Counted from the first letter of the stretch, positions 35,550 through 44,721 are shown. The stretch: 64,000 nt of DNA from Flavobacterium sp. Root420 (GCF_001427905.1 NZ_LMEF01000012.1:235367-299366); one strand, 5' to 3'. The notes: generated from the sequence alone by a model not told the origin. Numbers and translations: made by a program.

Positions 35550-36683
35550 CTAATTCTTTTTAACCGCTGAACATCCAGCCATTGTTGTAATTTTAATGGC
35601 TTCTGTTGCTGGTAAGCTATCGTTTCTGTTTACTACTTCCTGCACCACATTTCTGGTAATTTCTTCAAAAATAGTTTCTATTACAGAGGCTGTTTGCAAA
35701 GCTGCCGGACGACCGTAATCTCCTGCTTCACGAATGGATTGTACAATTGGTACTTCTCCTAAGAATGGAACACCTAAGTCTTCTGCAAGGTTTTTAGCTC
35801 CTTCCTGTCCAAAGATATAGTATTTATTGTCAGGTAATTCTTCTGGTGTAAAGTACGCCATATTTTCAATGATCCCCAAAACAGGAACATTAATATTGTC
35901 CTGCATAAACATTGAAACTCCTTTTTTAGCATCTGCAAGTGCCACAGCCTGAGGTGTACTTACAACTACAGCTCCGGTAATTGGCAATGATTGCATAATC
36001 GAAAGGTGAATGTCTCCGGTTCCAGGAGGTAAATCGATTAGCATGAAATCTAATTCTCCCCAATCTGCATCAAAGATCATTTGGTTTAAAGCTTTTGCAG
36101 CCATAGGACCTCTCCAGATTACTGCCTGACTTGGTGCTGTAAAGAATCCGATAGAAAGTATTTTGACTTCAAAACTTTCGATTGGTTTCATTTTTGATTT
36201 TCCGTCAACAGTAATCGAAACTGGTTTTTCGTTTTCAACGTCAAACATAATTGGCATTGAAGGTCCGTAAATATCAGCATCTAAAACTCCAACGGCAAAA
36301 CCCATTTTGGCAAGTGTTACGGCAAGATTTGCAGTAACGGTTGATTTTCCAACACCACCTTTACCAGAGGCAACGGCAATAATATTTTTGATTCCGGGAA
36401 TTGCTTTTCCTTTTATTTCATTAGGATTTTCCTTTGCTTCAACTTTAATGTTTACTTTAACTTTAGCTTCAGGAGATACCAATTCATGAATTGTTTTTTT
36501 GACGTCATCTTCGGCTCTTTTTTTAATGTGCATTGCCGGTGTGTGCAATAGTAAATCTACGACTACTTCATCACCAAAAGTAATAACATTGGCAACAGCA
36601 CCGCTTTCAACCATATTTTTTCCTTCTCCGGCTATGGTAATTGTTTCCAGAGCTTTAAGAATTTCTTTTCTATCTAGTTTCAT
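35550..36683 (-). CDS. mrp: Mrp/NBP35-type iron-sulfur carrier P-loop ATPase
   Basis: Cytoplasmic ATPase (ApbC/Mrp family) that moves iron-sulfur clusters to target proteins. An N-terminal DUF59-like domain (about 1-85) is followed by the deviant Walker A GKGGVGKST (107-115), DADIYGPSMPIMF (Walker A') and LIDLPPGTGD. 377 aa is normal. The C-terminus ends in a short TMAGCSAVKK tail with one Cys. It heads the likely mrp - nifU-like unit; TATCTTTG at 36762-36755 is a possible -7 element. Confidence 0.94.
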   Translation of the reverse strand: MKLDRKEILKALETITIAGEGKNMVESGAVANVITFGDEVVVDLLLHTPAMHIKKRAEDDVKKTIHELVSPEAKVKVNIKVEAKENPNEIKGKAIPGIKNIIAVASGKGGVGKSTVTANLAVTLAKMGFAVGVLDADIYGPSMPIMFDVENEKPVSITVDGKSKMKPIESFEVKILSIGFFTAPSQAVIWRGPMAAKALNQMIFDADWGELDFMLIDLPPGTGDIHLSIMQSLPITGAVVVSTPQAVALADAKKGVSMFMQDNINVPVLGIIENMAYFTPEELPDNKYYIFGQEGAKNLAEDLGVPFLGEVPIVQSIREAGDYGRPAALQTASVIETIFEEITRNVVQEVVNRNDSLPATEAIKITTMAGCSAVKKN

Positions 36684-36892
36684 TTTTAATGTAGGTGTTT
36701 TCTATTGGCGAAACGTTTTTAAACACTATGTTTATTTAAACTCGTTTCAGACTGCAAAGATAACAGATTATGTTCGGATTTCTATCCTTTTTGAATCGTA
36801 TTTATTGATATCGAAATTATTCAAAATGATACTATTGCTCTTATTGGCCAGCAAATAAAAAATATAAAGCATAACAACTTAGATTTATAAGA

Positions 36893-36930
36893 AAGAAACC
36901 CGTCAGATTTAATAAATCTGGCGGGTTTCT
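36893..36930 (-). terminator. Terminator of the ABC efflux operon
   Basis: AAGAAACCCG(T)CAGATTT pairs with AAATCTG(G)CGGGTTTCTT through about 17 bp with one wobble. On the minus strand it follows the ABC permease stop by about 25 bases. The core CCCGNCAG resembles the hairpin in the leu operon at 12030-12062. Confidence 0.75.
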
Positions 36931-36952
36931 TAAAAAAAATGGTCTACAAGTT

Positions 36953-39388
36953 CTATTCGTATTTTAAATATTTTAAAATGTCTATTTTGGTTACCTGATA
37001 CGCTTTTGCCAAAACAATCATTAACGTTAAAATCAATAAAGAAACTAACGCAATGCTGAAAGGTATTACGGAAACATTGATTCTGAAAGCAAAATTCTCC
37101 AGCCATTTTTGCAGCAAAATGTAAGCCGGAACAATTCCGATTGCAAATCCCAACAAACAAAAAATTACGTATTGTTTTGATAATTCTTTTAGCAAAATAT
37201 CGGTTTCCGCTCCTAATGTTTTTCTTATGGCAATTTCTTTCAGTCTTCTTTCCATCGAAAATGATGCCAAAGCAAACAATCCAAAAATAGCGATGACAAT
37301 AACAACAAGATTTAAGATGAAAAACAAATCTTTTTGTTTTACCTGTTCCTGATAGGTTCTGGCAAAGCCTTTATTTACAAATTCATAATCAAAAGGGTAA
37401 TCGGGATTTACATTTTTCTCCCAATAGCTTTTTAGTTTAGCTAAAGTTTCGCTTAAATTATTTGGAGAAACTTTTACATAAACATTATTAAAGTTATTCC
37501 ATTCTAATGTTTTAAGGTTGACGAAAACCATCGGAGGAACTTTGTCCTGAAGTCCTGTAATATGAAAATCTTTTACAACCCCCACGATTTTAAATTTCAA
37601 ATTTTCTCCATCGTCATCTCCCCAGCCAGATGTTATGATCGTATTTATTGGGTTTTTAAGGTTTAAAGTTTTTACCAAAGTTTCGTTCATCAGCATATTA
37701 CTAACAGTGTCGGAGGCAAATTCCGGAGATAAATCACGGCCCTGAACGATTTTGATTTTCATCATTTCAAGAAAGCCAAAATCCATTTCAACATTTCTTG
37801 GCTGTACGGCAATACCGTTATGTGTAAATCCTGAACTGGAATTAGTACTGTTTCCAAAAGTTCCAGCAAAAGTAGAAATTTCCTCAACTCCTGAAATCTT
37901 CCTGATTTCCTGTTTCATCGTCAGGTATTTGTCTGTTCTTTGTTTTCGTTCAGGAGTATTAAACGGAATTCTCAATACCTGATTACCGCTAAAACCAAGA
38001 TCCTTGTTCATCATATAATCAACCTGAGAATTTACAATCAAAGCACCAATGATAAAAAAGGCCGCAATCCCGAACTGAAAGATCAACATCGAATTTCGAA
38101 TCCAGATTCCGCTTTTACTTCGGGAAAAATTACCTTTTAATACTTTTAAAGTTTCAAAATTGGAGATATAAACGGCAGGGAAAATACCCGCAAGAACAAT
38201 TACTAATCCAAATATAAAAATGAGCTGCAGGTAAAATTCACCACCATTCATGGTTAAAGTTTTCTTTAAAAAGGTGTTGTAATAAGGCAGGGAAAGTTCA
38301 ACAATTGCCAAAGCGAATATTATCGATAGAATAACAATTATGGCCGTTTCAAAGATAAACTGCGTTGTAATCTGGCCTTTTGTAGCACCTACAATTTTAC
38401 GCACACCCACTTCTTTGGCACGTTTTATTGCTGAGGCTGTTGCCAGGTTAATATAGTTTACCAAAGATAAAACCAGAATCAAAATAGACAAACCAACCAT
38501 GATATAAAGCAGCTGCAAATTACCTCTTCCTTCAGGAAAATTAATTCCCTGAGAAGATTTTGTTCCATGTAAGCGAGCCGTTTGTAATTGATCGATAATA
38601 ACGGTTGTTTCGCCATTTTCCTTAAGATATTGAGCTACAGTCTGACCACTTTCTTTTGCGTCTTTTACTGTTCTGTTGACAAAATTTACATTTTGCATCT
38701 TCTTTAAAAGTGCAGTAGGATCTGTGCCTTTTTTAACCTTAATCATCATACCGTAATTGAAATTTCCCCAGCTGTCTATATCCTGTGGACGCTTTACGCT
38801 ACCAAAAACGTAGTTAGGTTCGATGGAAGACGGTCTCATTAAGCGGTAAACCGACTTTACGGTATAAGACTTATTACTATAATTGATCGACTGACCAATT
38901 GGGTCTTCATTGTTAAAAAGCAATTTGGCTGTTTCTTCAGAGATTGCAACACTGTTGTCTTCTTTCAGGATATTAGTTTTGGCTCCCTTTACGATTGGAA
39001 ACGGAAAAACATCAAAAAAGCCATTGTCGGCAACTGTGATTTTGTTAGCCATTATTTTTTTATTCTGATATTTTATTGGTGCATCATCATACCAGGTATT
39101 GTTAAAAAAACAAATAGATTCAATCTCAGGAATTGTGGCTTTGCAGGTTTCTCCAAAGGGAATGGAATTGGATGCCCAGGTATTGCCTGTCATTCCTATC
39201 TTGTTCAAAACCTGATATGTGTTTTCTTTTTCAGGATTCCATTGGTCGTACGCGTTTTCGTTGTTCCAATACAGGATTGCGAAAATCACACCGGCAATCC
39301 CGATGCTTAATCCTAAAACATTTAAAAACGAAAACAGTTTGCTTTGCTTTAAATGATAAATAAATATTTTAAACCAGTTAAAAATCAT
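36953..39388 (-). CDS. ABC transporter permease (MacB/FtsX type, duplicated)
   Basis: Inner-membrane permease of about 811 aa with two MacB_PCD-FtsX units. Membrane segments: one near 20-42 (LNVLGLSIGIAGVIFAIL), three around 280-420 (with YINLATASAIKRAKEVGVRKIVGAT, the typical coupling segment), one near 440, and three at the C-terminus (LASFSMERRLKEIAIRKTLGAE is the second coupling segment). Large periplasmic domains lie between. The frame opens further upstream, but ATG 39388 (MIFNWFKIF) is the natural start. Last gene of the HlyD - ATPase - permease operon. Substrate unknown; such systems export peptides, antibiotics or lipoproteins. Confidence 0.9.
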   Translation of the reverse strand: MIFNWFKIFIYHLKQSKLFSFLNVLGLSIGIAGVIFAILYWNNENAYDQWNPEKENTYQVLNKIGMTGNTWASNSIPFGETCKATIPEIESICFFNNTWYDDAPIKYQNKKIMANKITVADNGFFDVFPFPIVKGAKTNILKEDNSVAISEETAKLLFNNEDPIGQSINYSNKSYTVKSVYRLMRPSSIEPNYVFGSVKRPQDIDSWGNFNYGMMIKVKKGTDPTALLKKMQNVNFVNRTVKDAKESGQTVAQYLKENGETTVIIDQLQTARLHGTKSSQGINFPEGRGNLQLLYIMVGLSILILVLSLVNYINLATASAIKRAKEVGVRKIVGATKGQITTQFIFETAIIVILSIIFALAIVELSLPYYNTFLKKTLTMNGGEFYLQLIFIFGLVIVLAGIFPAVYISNFETLKVLKGNFSRSKSGIWIRNSMLIFQFGIAAFFIIGALIVNSQVDYMMNKDLGFSGNQVLRIPFNTPERKQRTDKYLTMKQEIRKISGVEEISTFAGTFGNSTNSSSGFTHNGIAVQPRNVEMDFGFLEMMKIKIVQGRDLSPEFASDTVSNMLMNETLVKTLNLKNPINTIITSGWGDDDGENLKFKIVGVVKDFHITGLQDKVPPMVFVNLKTLEWNNFNNVYVKVSPNNLSETLAKLKSYWEKNVNPDYPFDYEFVNKGFARTYQEQVKQKDLFFILNLVVIVIAIFGLFALASFSMERRLKEIAIRKTLGAETDILLKELSKQYVIFCLLGFAIGIVPAYILLQKWLENFAFRINVSVIPFSIALVSLLILTLMIVLAKAYQVTKIDILKYLKYE

Positions 39389-39455
39389 GGTGTATTTTTT
39401 ATAGTTGTTGTTAGTTTTTTTTTTAAGATCTAAAGGTTTTATACCCATTAGGTTT

Positions 39456-39527
39456 TTAGATCATTGCTAATATCTGGCAAACAAATCCAATTAGAATTGT
39501 GATTGCGGTTATAATAAATTTTATCAT
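39456..39527 (-). CDS. Possible 23-residue membrane peptide between ATPase and permease
   Basis: An ATG-initiated frame starting 8 bases after the ATPase stop codon encodes 23 residues, nearly all hydrophobic, beginning MIKFIITAITILIG and ending in QILAMI: one membrane helix with a Lys near the N-terminus. It lies in the 146-base gap inside the operon, on the coding strand. Small helices of this kind are known to accompany transporters, but at this length chance cannot be ruled out. Confidence 0.35.
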   Translation of the reverse strand: MIKFIITAITILIGFVCQILAMI

Positions 39528-39534
39528 TTTGAAA

Positions 39535-40242
39535 TTATTTAGCGTCCATAAAAACATCTACATTTCTCTGATTGAATCGCTCAGAGAATATTACGCCGTC
39601 TTTCATATGAATCGTTTTTTGCGAAAACGAAGCATCATAATCAGAGTGGGTTACCATCAAAATTGTTGCGCCTTTTGCGTGTAAATCCGTTAAAAGTTCC
39701 ATTACCTCATTACCGTTTTTACTGTCCAGGTTTCCGGTTGGCTCATCGGCCAAAATGATTTTAGGATCATTTACCAAAGCCCTTGCAACAGCAACTCTTT
39801 GTTGTTGTCCACCGGAGAGCTGTTGCGGATAATGTTTCAAACGATGAGAAATATTTAGTTTCTCGGCAATTGCCTCAATTTTTTGTTTTCTGTCAGCTGC
39901 TTTTACATTGTTATAAAGCAAAGGCAATTCGATATTGTCGTAAACAGAAAGCTCATCGATCAGGTTGAAATTCTGAAAAATGAAGCCGATGTTTTCTTTA
40001 CGAACAGCAGCTCTTCCTTTTTCTTTTAGGCCAATCATTTCCTGATCTAATAATTTATAACTTCCATCACTAGCGCTGTCCAAAAGTCCGATGATATTTA
40101 GTAAAGTCGATTTTCCACAACCTGAAGGCCCCATGATAGTTAAAAAATCACCTTTTTTAATTTCTAAAGAAATACCGCTTAATGCTGATGTTTCTACTTC
40201 TTCTGTTCTAAAAACTTTGGTTAAATTTTGAATTGTTATCAT
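39535..40242 (-). CDS. ABC transporter ATP-binding protein (MacB/LolD type)
   Basis: ATPase of the efflux complex, 235 aa. Walker A GPSGCGKST, Q-loop FIFQNFNLIDEL, signature LSGGQQQR, Walker B ILADEPTGNLD and H-loop VTHSD are all present. The open frame runs 58 codons further upstream through repeat DNA, but ATG 40242 (MITIQNLTKVFRTEE) is the standard start. It lies between the HlyD adaptor and permease genes on the same strand. Confidence 0.95.
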   Translation of the reverse strand: MITIQNLTKVFRTEEVETSALSGISLEIKKGDFLTIMGPSGCGKSTLLNIIGLLDSASDGSYKLLDQEMIGLKEKGRAAVRKENIGFIFQNFNLIDELSVYDNIELPLLYNNVKAADRKQKIEAIAEKLNISHRLKHYPQQLSGGQQQRVAVARALVNDPKIILADEPTGNLDSKNGNEVMELLTDLHAKGATILMVTHSDYDASFSQKTIHMKDGVIFSERFNQRNVDVFMDAK

Positions 40243-40339
40243 AATGGTAAAGGTGTTAAATGTTATTATTCGTTTTTTGATTGATGATTTTGATTGATGA
40301 TTGAAACTCTTTATTAATTGTGAATTGTAAATTGTGAGT

Positions 40340-40383
40340 TGGCTTTGCAACTTGAAACCTGCAACTTGAAACCTGCAACCTTT
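40340..40383. repeat. Direct repeats of ACTTGAAACCTGCA
   Basis: GCAACTTGAAACCT occurs twice in tandem with a third partial copy, in the gap between the HlyD and ATPase genes. Same family as 9204-9258. Confidence 0.65.
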
Positions 40384-40384
40384 T

Positions 40385-41629
40385 TTATTGGGAACTAATC
40401 GACAACTCCTCAACATCTTTATAGTCCGTATAAGACGAAGTAATCACAGATTCTCCTTCTTTTAAGCCTTCCAGAATTTCATAATACGAAGGATTTTCTC
40501 TGCCTAATTTGATGTTTCTTCTTTCGGCTTTATTTCCTTTTACTACAAAAATCCATTTTCCGGCGGTTTCCTGATTGAAACTTCCTTTTGGAACGACTAA
40601 TGTTTTGTTTTTCTCAGATAAAATCAGTTTTACGCCAAAACTAAGTCCGTCCTGCAAAACGATTTCTTCTTTAGAAGTGAAAGCCAATTCAACTGTAAAG
40701 TGTCCGCTTTTAACCTCCGGAATTACTTTAGTGACCAAAACTTCCAATGTTTTTCCTTTAAATTCTACCTGACCTTTTAAGCCTTCGCGAACTTTTTCCA
40801 AGTAAAATTCGTCAACATCGGCAGCCAGTTTGTACCCTTTTTTAGAATCGATTTTTCCGATGCTTTCTCCCGCTTGGAATGTTTTTCCTAAAACGGGTTC
40901 AAATGATGTTAATCTTCCGGTTTCCGGTGCAGTAATCAAAAAGTTCTTTTTGTTGTTTCTTAAAATATCCAAACTTTTCTCCATCGTCTGAATCGAACGG
41001 TTGATTTGAGAGATCTGAACCTGATTGGTTTGTTTCTCTTTTTGAATACTTTGCTGAATCGTTCTTTTTCGTTCTTCCTGAAAACGTAAACTTTCTTTGA
41101 AGGTATTCCAGTCGTTTTTTGAGATCACTTCTTTCTCATATAAACGAGCATTCATATCGTATACTCTTTTGGCGTCGTTATAATCGTGCTCGATCAAAAC
41201 CAAATCTTTATTTAAATTCAATTCCTGATTTCTAATATTCAGTTTCCCGGTATTTAAATTGTTGATTTGCTCAATAATAGCGGTTTCCTGAGTCAGGTAA
41301 TTCAGTTCTGTATTCGGATTGTATAATCTTGCCAGCGATTGTCCTTTGGTTACGATCGCACCGTTTTCAACAAAAATCTCTTTTACAGATCCTCCTTCGG
41401 TAACGTTTACAAGCATCACGTTCAAAGGTTCAACTTTGGCCTGAAAAACCACAAAATCTTCAAAAAAGGCTTTTTCAATTTTTTGAACGGATAGTTCTTC
41501 TGCTTTTACATTCAAACTTCTTTTGGTGTTAAATGAAAAAAAGATGATGACAGCCAAAACTAAAAAAACTCCAATTGCTATTGTGAGATATCTAAATTTT
41601 CTATTTTTACGAGGAATTACCTTGTCCAT
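40385..41629 (-). CDS. HlyD/RND-type periplasmic adaptor
   Basis: Adaptor subunit of the tripartite efflux system, 414 aa. One N-terminal membrane helix (about 14-34, LTIAIGVFLVLAVIIFFSF) precedes a lipoyl half-motif, a long coiled coil (about 95-235, rich in Gln/Glu/Lys) and beta-barrel domains with GESVITSSYTDYKDVEELS at the end. The frame extends upstream to 41674, but ATG 41629 (MDKVIPRKNRKF) is 19 bases after the expected sigma-54 start site and is chosen. First gene of the operon. No outer-membrane channel gene is adjacent. Confidence 0.9.
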   Translation of the reverse strand: MDKVIPRKNRKFRYLTIAIGVFLVLAVIIFFSFNTKRSLNVKAEELSVQKIEKAFFEDFVVFQAKVEPLNVMLVNVTEGGSVKEIFVENGAIVTKGQSLARLYNPNTELNYLTQETAIIEQINNLNTGKLNIRNQELNLNKDLVLIEHDYNDAKRVYDMNARLYEKEVISKNDWNTFKESLRFQEERKRTIQQSIQKEKQTNQVQISQINRSIQTMEKSLDILRNNKKNFLITAPETGRLTSFEPVLGKTFQAGESIGKIDSKKGYKLAADVDEFYLEKVREGLKGQVEFKGKTLEVLVTKVIPEVKSGHFTVELAFTSKEEIVLQDGLSFGVKLILSEKNKTLVVPKGSFNQETAGKWIFVVKGNKAERRNIKLGRENPSYYEILEGLKEGESVITSSYTDYKDVEELSISSQ

Positions 41630-41658
41630 TTTATAAATAATTTGTTGATTACCAATAG

Positions 41659-41673
41659 GTAAATATTGTGCCA
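41659..41673 (-). promoter_or_regulatory. Sigma-54 (-24/-12) promoter of the efflux operon
   Basis: On the minus strand TGGCAC (41673-41668), five bases, then TTACC (41662-41658): this matches the sigma-54 pattern TGGCAC-N5-TTGC with one change at -12. The predicted start is near 41648, about 20 bases before the HlyD ATG. Confidence 0.75.
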
Positions 41674-41737
41674 CAAAATTTATTATTTGTAAAGCCTTGA
41701 TTTTAAAGAAGCTTTAAAAACCATTCAAAAAAAGGAG

Positions 41738-41775
41738 TGTTCGATAATGAACAGTTGACCGTTCAAAATCGGACA
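41738..41775. promoter_or_regulatory. Two enhancer-like sites for the sigma-54 activator
   Basis: TGTTCGATAATGAACA (41738-41753) is a perfect 5-6-5 inverted repeat. CGTTCAAAATCGGACA (41760-41775) has the same layout with two changed bases. Centres are 22 bp apart, two helical turns, and lie about 98 and 120 bases upstream of the predicted efflux start site, the usual distance for NtrC-type activators. They also sit just before the response-regulator ATG (41787), so the regulator may control its own gene. Confidence 0.65.
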
Positions 41776-41786
41776 AAAAAAGACAG

Positions 41787-43145
41787 ATGCGAAAAAAATT
41801 AGCCCAAATATTAATTGTTGACGATCAGGAAGAAATTCTTTTTTCAGCAAAAATGATTCTCAAAAAACATTTTGAAACCATTTTCACGACCAATAATCCC
41901 AAAAAAATCATTTCTCTTTTAAGTGAAAATGAAATAAATGTGGTTTTATTGGACATGAATTACCGAATTGGTTTTGAAGACGGGCGTGAAGGAATTCATT
42001 GGCTAAAAGAAATCAAAACACTTTCACCGCAAACCATCGTGATTTTAATGACAGCGTTTGGTAAAATAGAAACCGCTGTTGAAGGCATAAAAATTGGTGC
42101 TTTTGACTATGTTTTGAAACCCTGGCACAACGAAAAATTGCTGGAAACCATTGATAAGGCTCTCGCCGAAAGCAGAAAAAACACTAAAAAACCAGTAATT
42201 GAAAAAACCGAAAAAAGATACTTCGTCGGAACTTCCCAAAAAATAAAACAAGCCTATTCTATAGCAGAAAGAGTTGCCAAAACCGATGCCAACGTGTTGA
42301 TTTTAGGAGAAAACGGAACTGGAAAATATGTTTTTGCCGAGTTTATTCATCAGCATTCAGCACGAAAAAGCCAGCCTTTTGTTCATGTAGATTTGGGGTC
42401 TCTAAGTGATAATTTATTTGAAAGCGAACTTTTTGGCTACGCAAAAGGTGCTTTTACCGATGCCAAAATTGATACTCCGGGAAGATTCGAAATGGCTTCA
42501 AATGGAACTATTTTTCTCGATGAAATCGGAAATATTCCATTGCATTTACAGGCCAAATTATTACACGTTCTACAAACTAAAACCGTAACACGCTTAGGCG
42601 AAAGCAAACCAAGACCGTTGAATGTCCGAATTATTTCGGCAACAAACAGCGATATTAAAGCAGAGGTCAAAAGTAAAACCTTTCGTGAGGATTTATTATA
42701 CCGAATCAATACAATGGAAATTCAGTTGCCGTCCTTACGAGAACGAAAAGATGATATTGTTCCGATGGCTAATTTTATTCTCGATCAGATTGCCGAAAAA
42801 TACAATCATGGTCCCGAAGCTTCGGGATGGCAGTTTGAAGAAAATGCAGGCCCTTATTTAGAAAAATACCCGTGGAAAGGGAATGTCCGCGAAATGGAAA
42901 ACAAGATCGAACGCGCCTTAATTTTAGCCGATAATAATACGATAACGGTTCACGACTTAGATATTTTCGATTTTGAAGAAGTTCAGCAAAACGACGAAAA
43001 CCCGTTATCTGAAATGGAGAAAACTGCGATCGAAAAAGCCTTATTCAAACACCACGGAAACATCAGTAAAACTGCCGAAGAATTAGGTTTGTCAAGAGCT
43101 GCCTTGTACAGAAGAATTGAGAAATACGATTTGAAGAATGGTTAA
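41787..43145 (+). CDS. Sigma-54-dependent response regulator (NtrC family)
   Basis: Two-component regulator of 452 aa. Receiver domain (about 1-120) with VDD, phospho-acceptor Asp56 (VVLLDMNY) and Lys111 (LKPW). AAA+ domain with Walker A GENGTGK (174-180), the sigma-54 contact loop GAFTDA (221-226; GAFTGA is canonical, Asp at the fifth position is a variant) and IFLDEIGN. A Fis-type helix-turn-helix closes the protein (ISKTAEELGLSRAALYRRI). Divergent from the HlyD operon and followed by its kinase. A 16-bp perfect palindrome (42812-42827) lies inside the coding sequence and encodes GPEASG. Confidence 0.95.
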   Translation: MRKKLAQILIVDDQEEILFSAKMILKKHFETIFTTNNPKKIISLLSENEINVVLLDMNYRIGFEDGREGIHWLKEIKTLSPQTIVILMTAFGKIETAVEGIKIGAFDYVLKPWHNEKLLETIDKALAESRKNTKKPVIEKTEKRYFVGTSQKIKQAYSIAERVAKTDANVLILGENGTGKYVFAEFIHQHSARKSQPFVHVDLGSLSDNLFESELFGYAKGAFTDAKIDTPGRFEMASNGTIFLDEIGNIPLHLQAKLLHVLQTKTVTRLGESKPRPLNVRIISATNSDIKAEVKSKTFREDLLYRINTMEIQLPSLRERKDDIVPMANFILDQIAEKYNHGPEASGWQFEENAGPYLEKYPWKGNVREMENKIERALILADNNTITVHDLDIFDFEEVQQNDENPLSEMEKTAIEKALFKHHGNISKTAEELGLSRAALYRRIEKYDLKNG

Positions 43146-43146
43146 A

Positions 43147-43191
43147 GAGCCAAGAGCCAAGAACCAAGAACCAAGAATCAAGAATCAAGAT
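43147..43191 (+). repeat. Seven-base tandem repeat (RNCAAGA)
   Basis: Six near-identical copies of a 7-base unit (GCCAAGA, ACCAAGA, ATCAAGA, two each) follow the response-regulator stop codon directly. A simple repeat likely to vary in copy number. Confidence 0.8.
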
Positions 43192-43395
43192 AATTTTTAT
43201 CTGCTAAATCTGCGAGAGAATTATGCCAAGTAAAAAATCATTTTTAATCTAGTAATTTCACTAGCATCAAAACACATAGCTTTGTGATCTTCTATTAAGT
43301 TTAGTCTCAAAGCAAAAATTAAAGCTTAGCGACCTTTGCGTAAACCATTTGCGACCTTTGCGGTTAAATTTTCATCAGCATAAAAAAATAAAATA
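43192..43395. other. Repeat remnants between regulator and kinase
   Basis: Contains a half copy of the AAATCTGCGAGAG family (43200-43216) and GACCTTTGCGTAAACC/GACCTTTGCGGTTAAA pieces (43330-43372). No gene or terminator. The 250-base spacing suggests the kinase may be translated or even transcribed separately from the regulator. Confidence 0.55.
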
Positions 43396-44721
43396 GTGAA
43401 AAATTGGAAGTTTTATAACGCCTTATTTGTGAGAATCTTGTTTGTCATGATGCTTTTTTTCTTTTGCGTTTTTCTGATCTATAAAATGTTTTATTACAAT
43501 GCCATTTTGGTTGGACTTTTTGCCGTAATAATGCTTTTCGAAATGTATTTTTATGTCAAAAATCAACTATTGTTTTATGACAGAACATTGCTTTCCATGC
43601 TTCAAAAGGATTTTTCGACCAATTTTCCGGAAGAGAATAAAAAGGACAATTTCAAAAGTTTATACCTTTTATACGATGCTTTAAAAAATCAGCAGCAGGA
43701 ACAAACCTCAAAAGAATTGGTGTATCAATCCATTTTAAACAGTATTGATACCGGCGCTTTAATTTTAGAAAAAGAAAATGAGGAGTGGAATATCTTTTTA
43801 ATGAACGATTGTTTCTCCAATTTATTTAAAGTTCCAAAAGTGAGCCATTGGAGTTATCTGAAAAACTATTTGCCATCGCTTTGCAATGAAATAGAGAAGT
43901 CTGATTTTGCCGAACTAAAATCAGCGATTTCGATTAAAATTGAAGATCAGGATTTACAGACTTTTATGCTTCAAACTTCATTGACGAAAACCTATAACAA
44001 AGAATATTTCATTATTCTATTAGACAGTATTCAGCGTGTAATTGAGAAAAAGGAGAAAGAAGCCTGGATTAATCTGATGAAAATTATCTCGCATGAATTA
44101 ATGAATTCCTTAACGCCAATTCGTGCGCTTTCGCAGAATTTGCTCCAAATTGTCGATCAGGAAAAATTGGAAGAAGATGATTTTGAGGACATCAAAAGCA
44201 GTATTTCGACGATTATAAACAGGAGCGACCACCTTCAGGTTTTTGTGGAGAATTATCGAAAGCTGGCGATGCTGCCGACGCCAACAAAAGTGATGACCCC
44301 TATAAATGCTCTTTTCGAAGATTGCCTGCGTATTATGAATCCTATTTTAAAGGCGGAGAATATTGAGCTGATCAACGAAATCAATAGTTCGCGTTCGATT
44401 TTGATTGATAAAAATCAGATGGAGCAGGTGATTATCAATTTGATTACGAACAGTATTTATGCCTTAAAAGAGAAACAGGAAAAGAAAATGTTTCTCTCCA
44501 GTTATACCGAGAATAATAGATTTTTCATCACGATTTCGGATAACGGAAAAGGAATTGATTCGGAAATCAGAGACAAAGTTTTCCTGCCGTTTTTTACCAC
44601 CAGAAAAGACGGTGCCGGAATTGGCTTAACACTTTCCAAAAACATCATCGAAGCTCACGGTGGATACTTAAGTTACCAAACCGATGAAGATAAGACGAGC
44701 TTTGTTATTTGTTTGATTTAG
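43396..44721 (+). CDS. Sensor histidine kinase
   Basis: Membrane-bound kinase of 441 aa, partner of the upstream regulator. Two membrane helices lie at about 9-28 and 32-54 with almost no periplasmic loop, so it may sense a membrane or internal signal. A PAS-like region follows (about 100-215), then the H-box with His233 (IISHELMNSLTPIRAL) and the ATPase domain (VIINLITNSIYAL, ISDNGKGID, GAGIGLTLSKNIIEAHGG). The start is GTG at 43396. Confidence 0.93.
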   Translation: MKNWKFYNALFVRILFVMMLFFFCVFLIYKMFYYNAILVGLFAVIMLFEMYFYVKNQLLFYDRTLLSMLQKDFSTNFPEENKKDNFKSLYLLYDALKNQQQEQTSKELVYQSILNSIDTGALILEKENEEWNIFLMNDCFSNLFKVPKVSHWSYLKNYLPSLCNEIEKSDFAELKSAISIKIEDQDLQTFMLQTSLTKTYNKEYFIILLDSIQRVIEKKEKEAWINLMKIISHELMNSLTPIRALSQNLLQIVDQEKLEEDDFEDIKSSISTIINRSDHLQVFVENYRKLAMLPTPTKVMTPINALFEDCLRIMNPILKAENIELINEINSSRSILIDKNQMEQVIINLITNSIYALKEKQEKKMFLSSYTENNRFFITISDNGKGIDSEIRDKVFLPFFTTRKDGAGIGLTLSKNIIEAHGGYLSYQTDEDKTSFVICLI

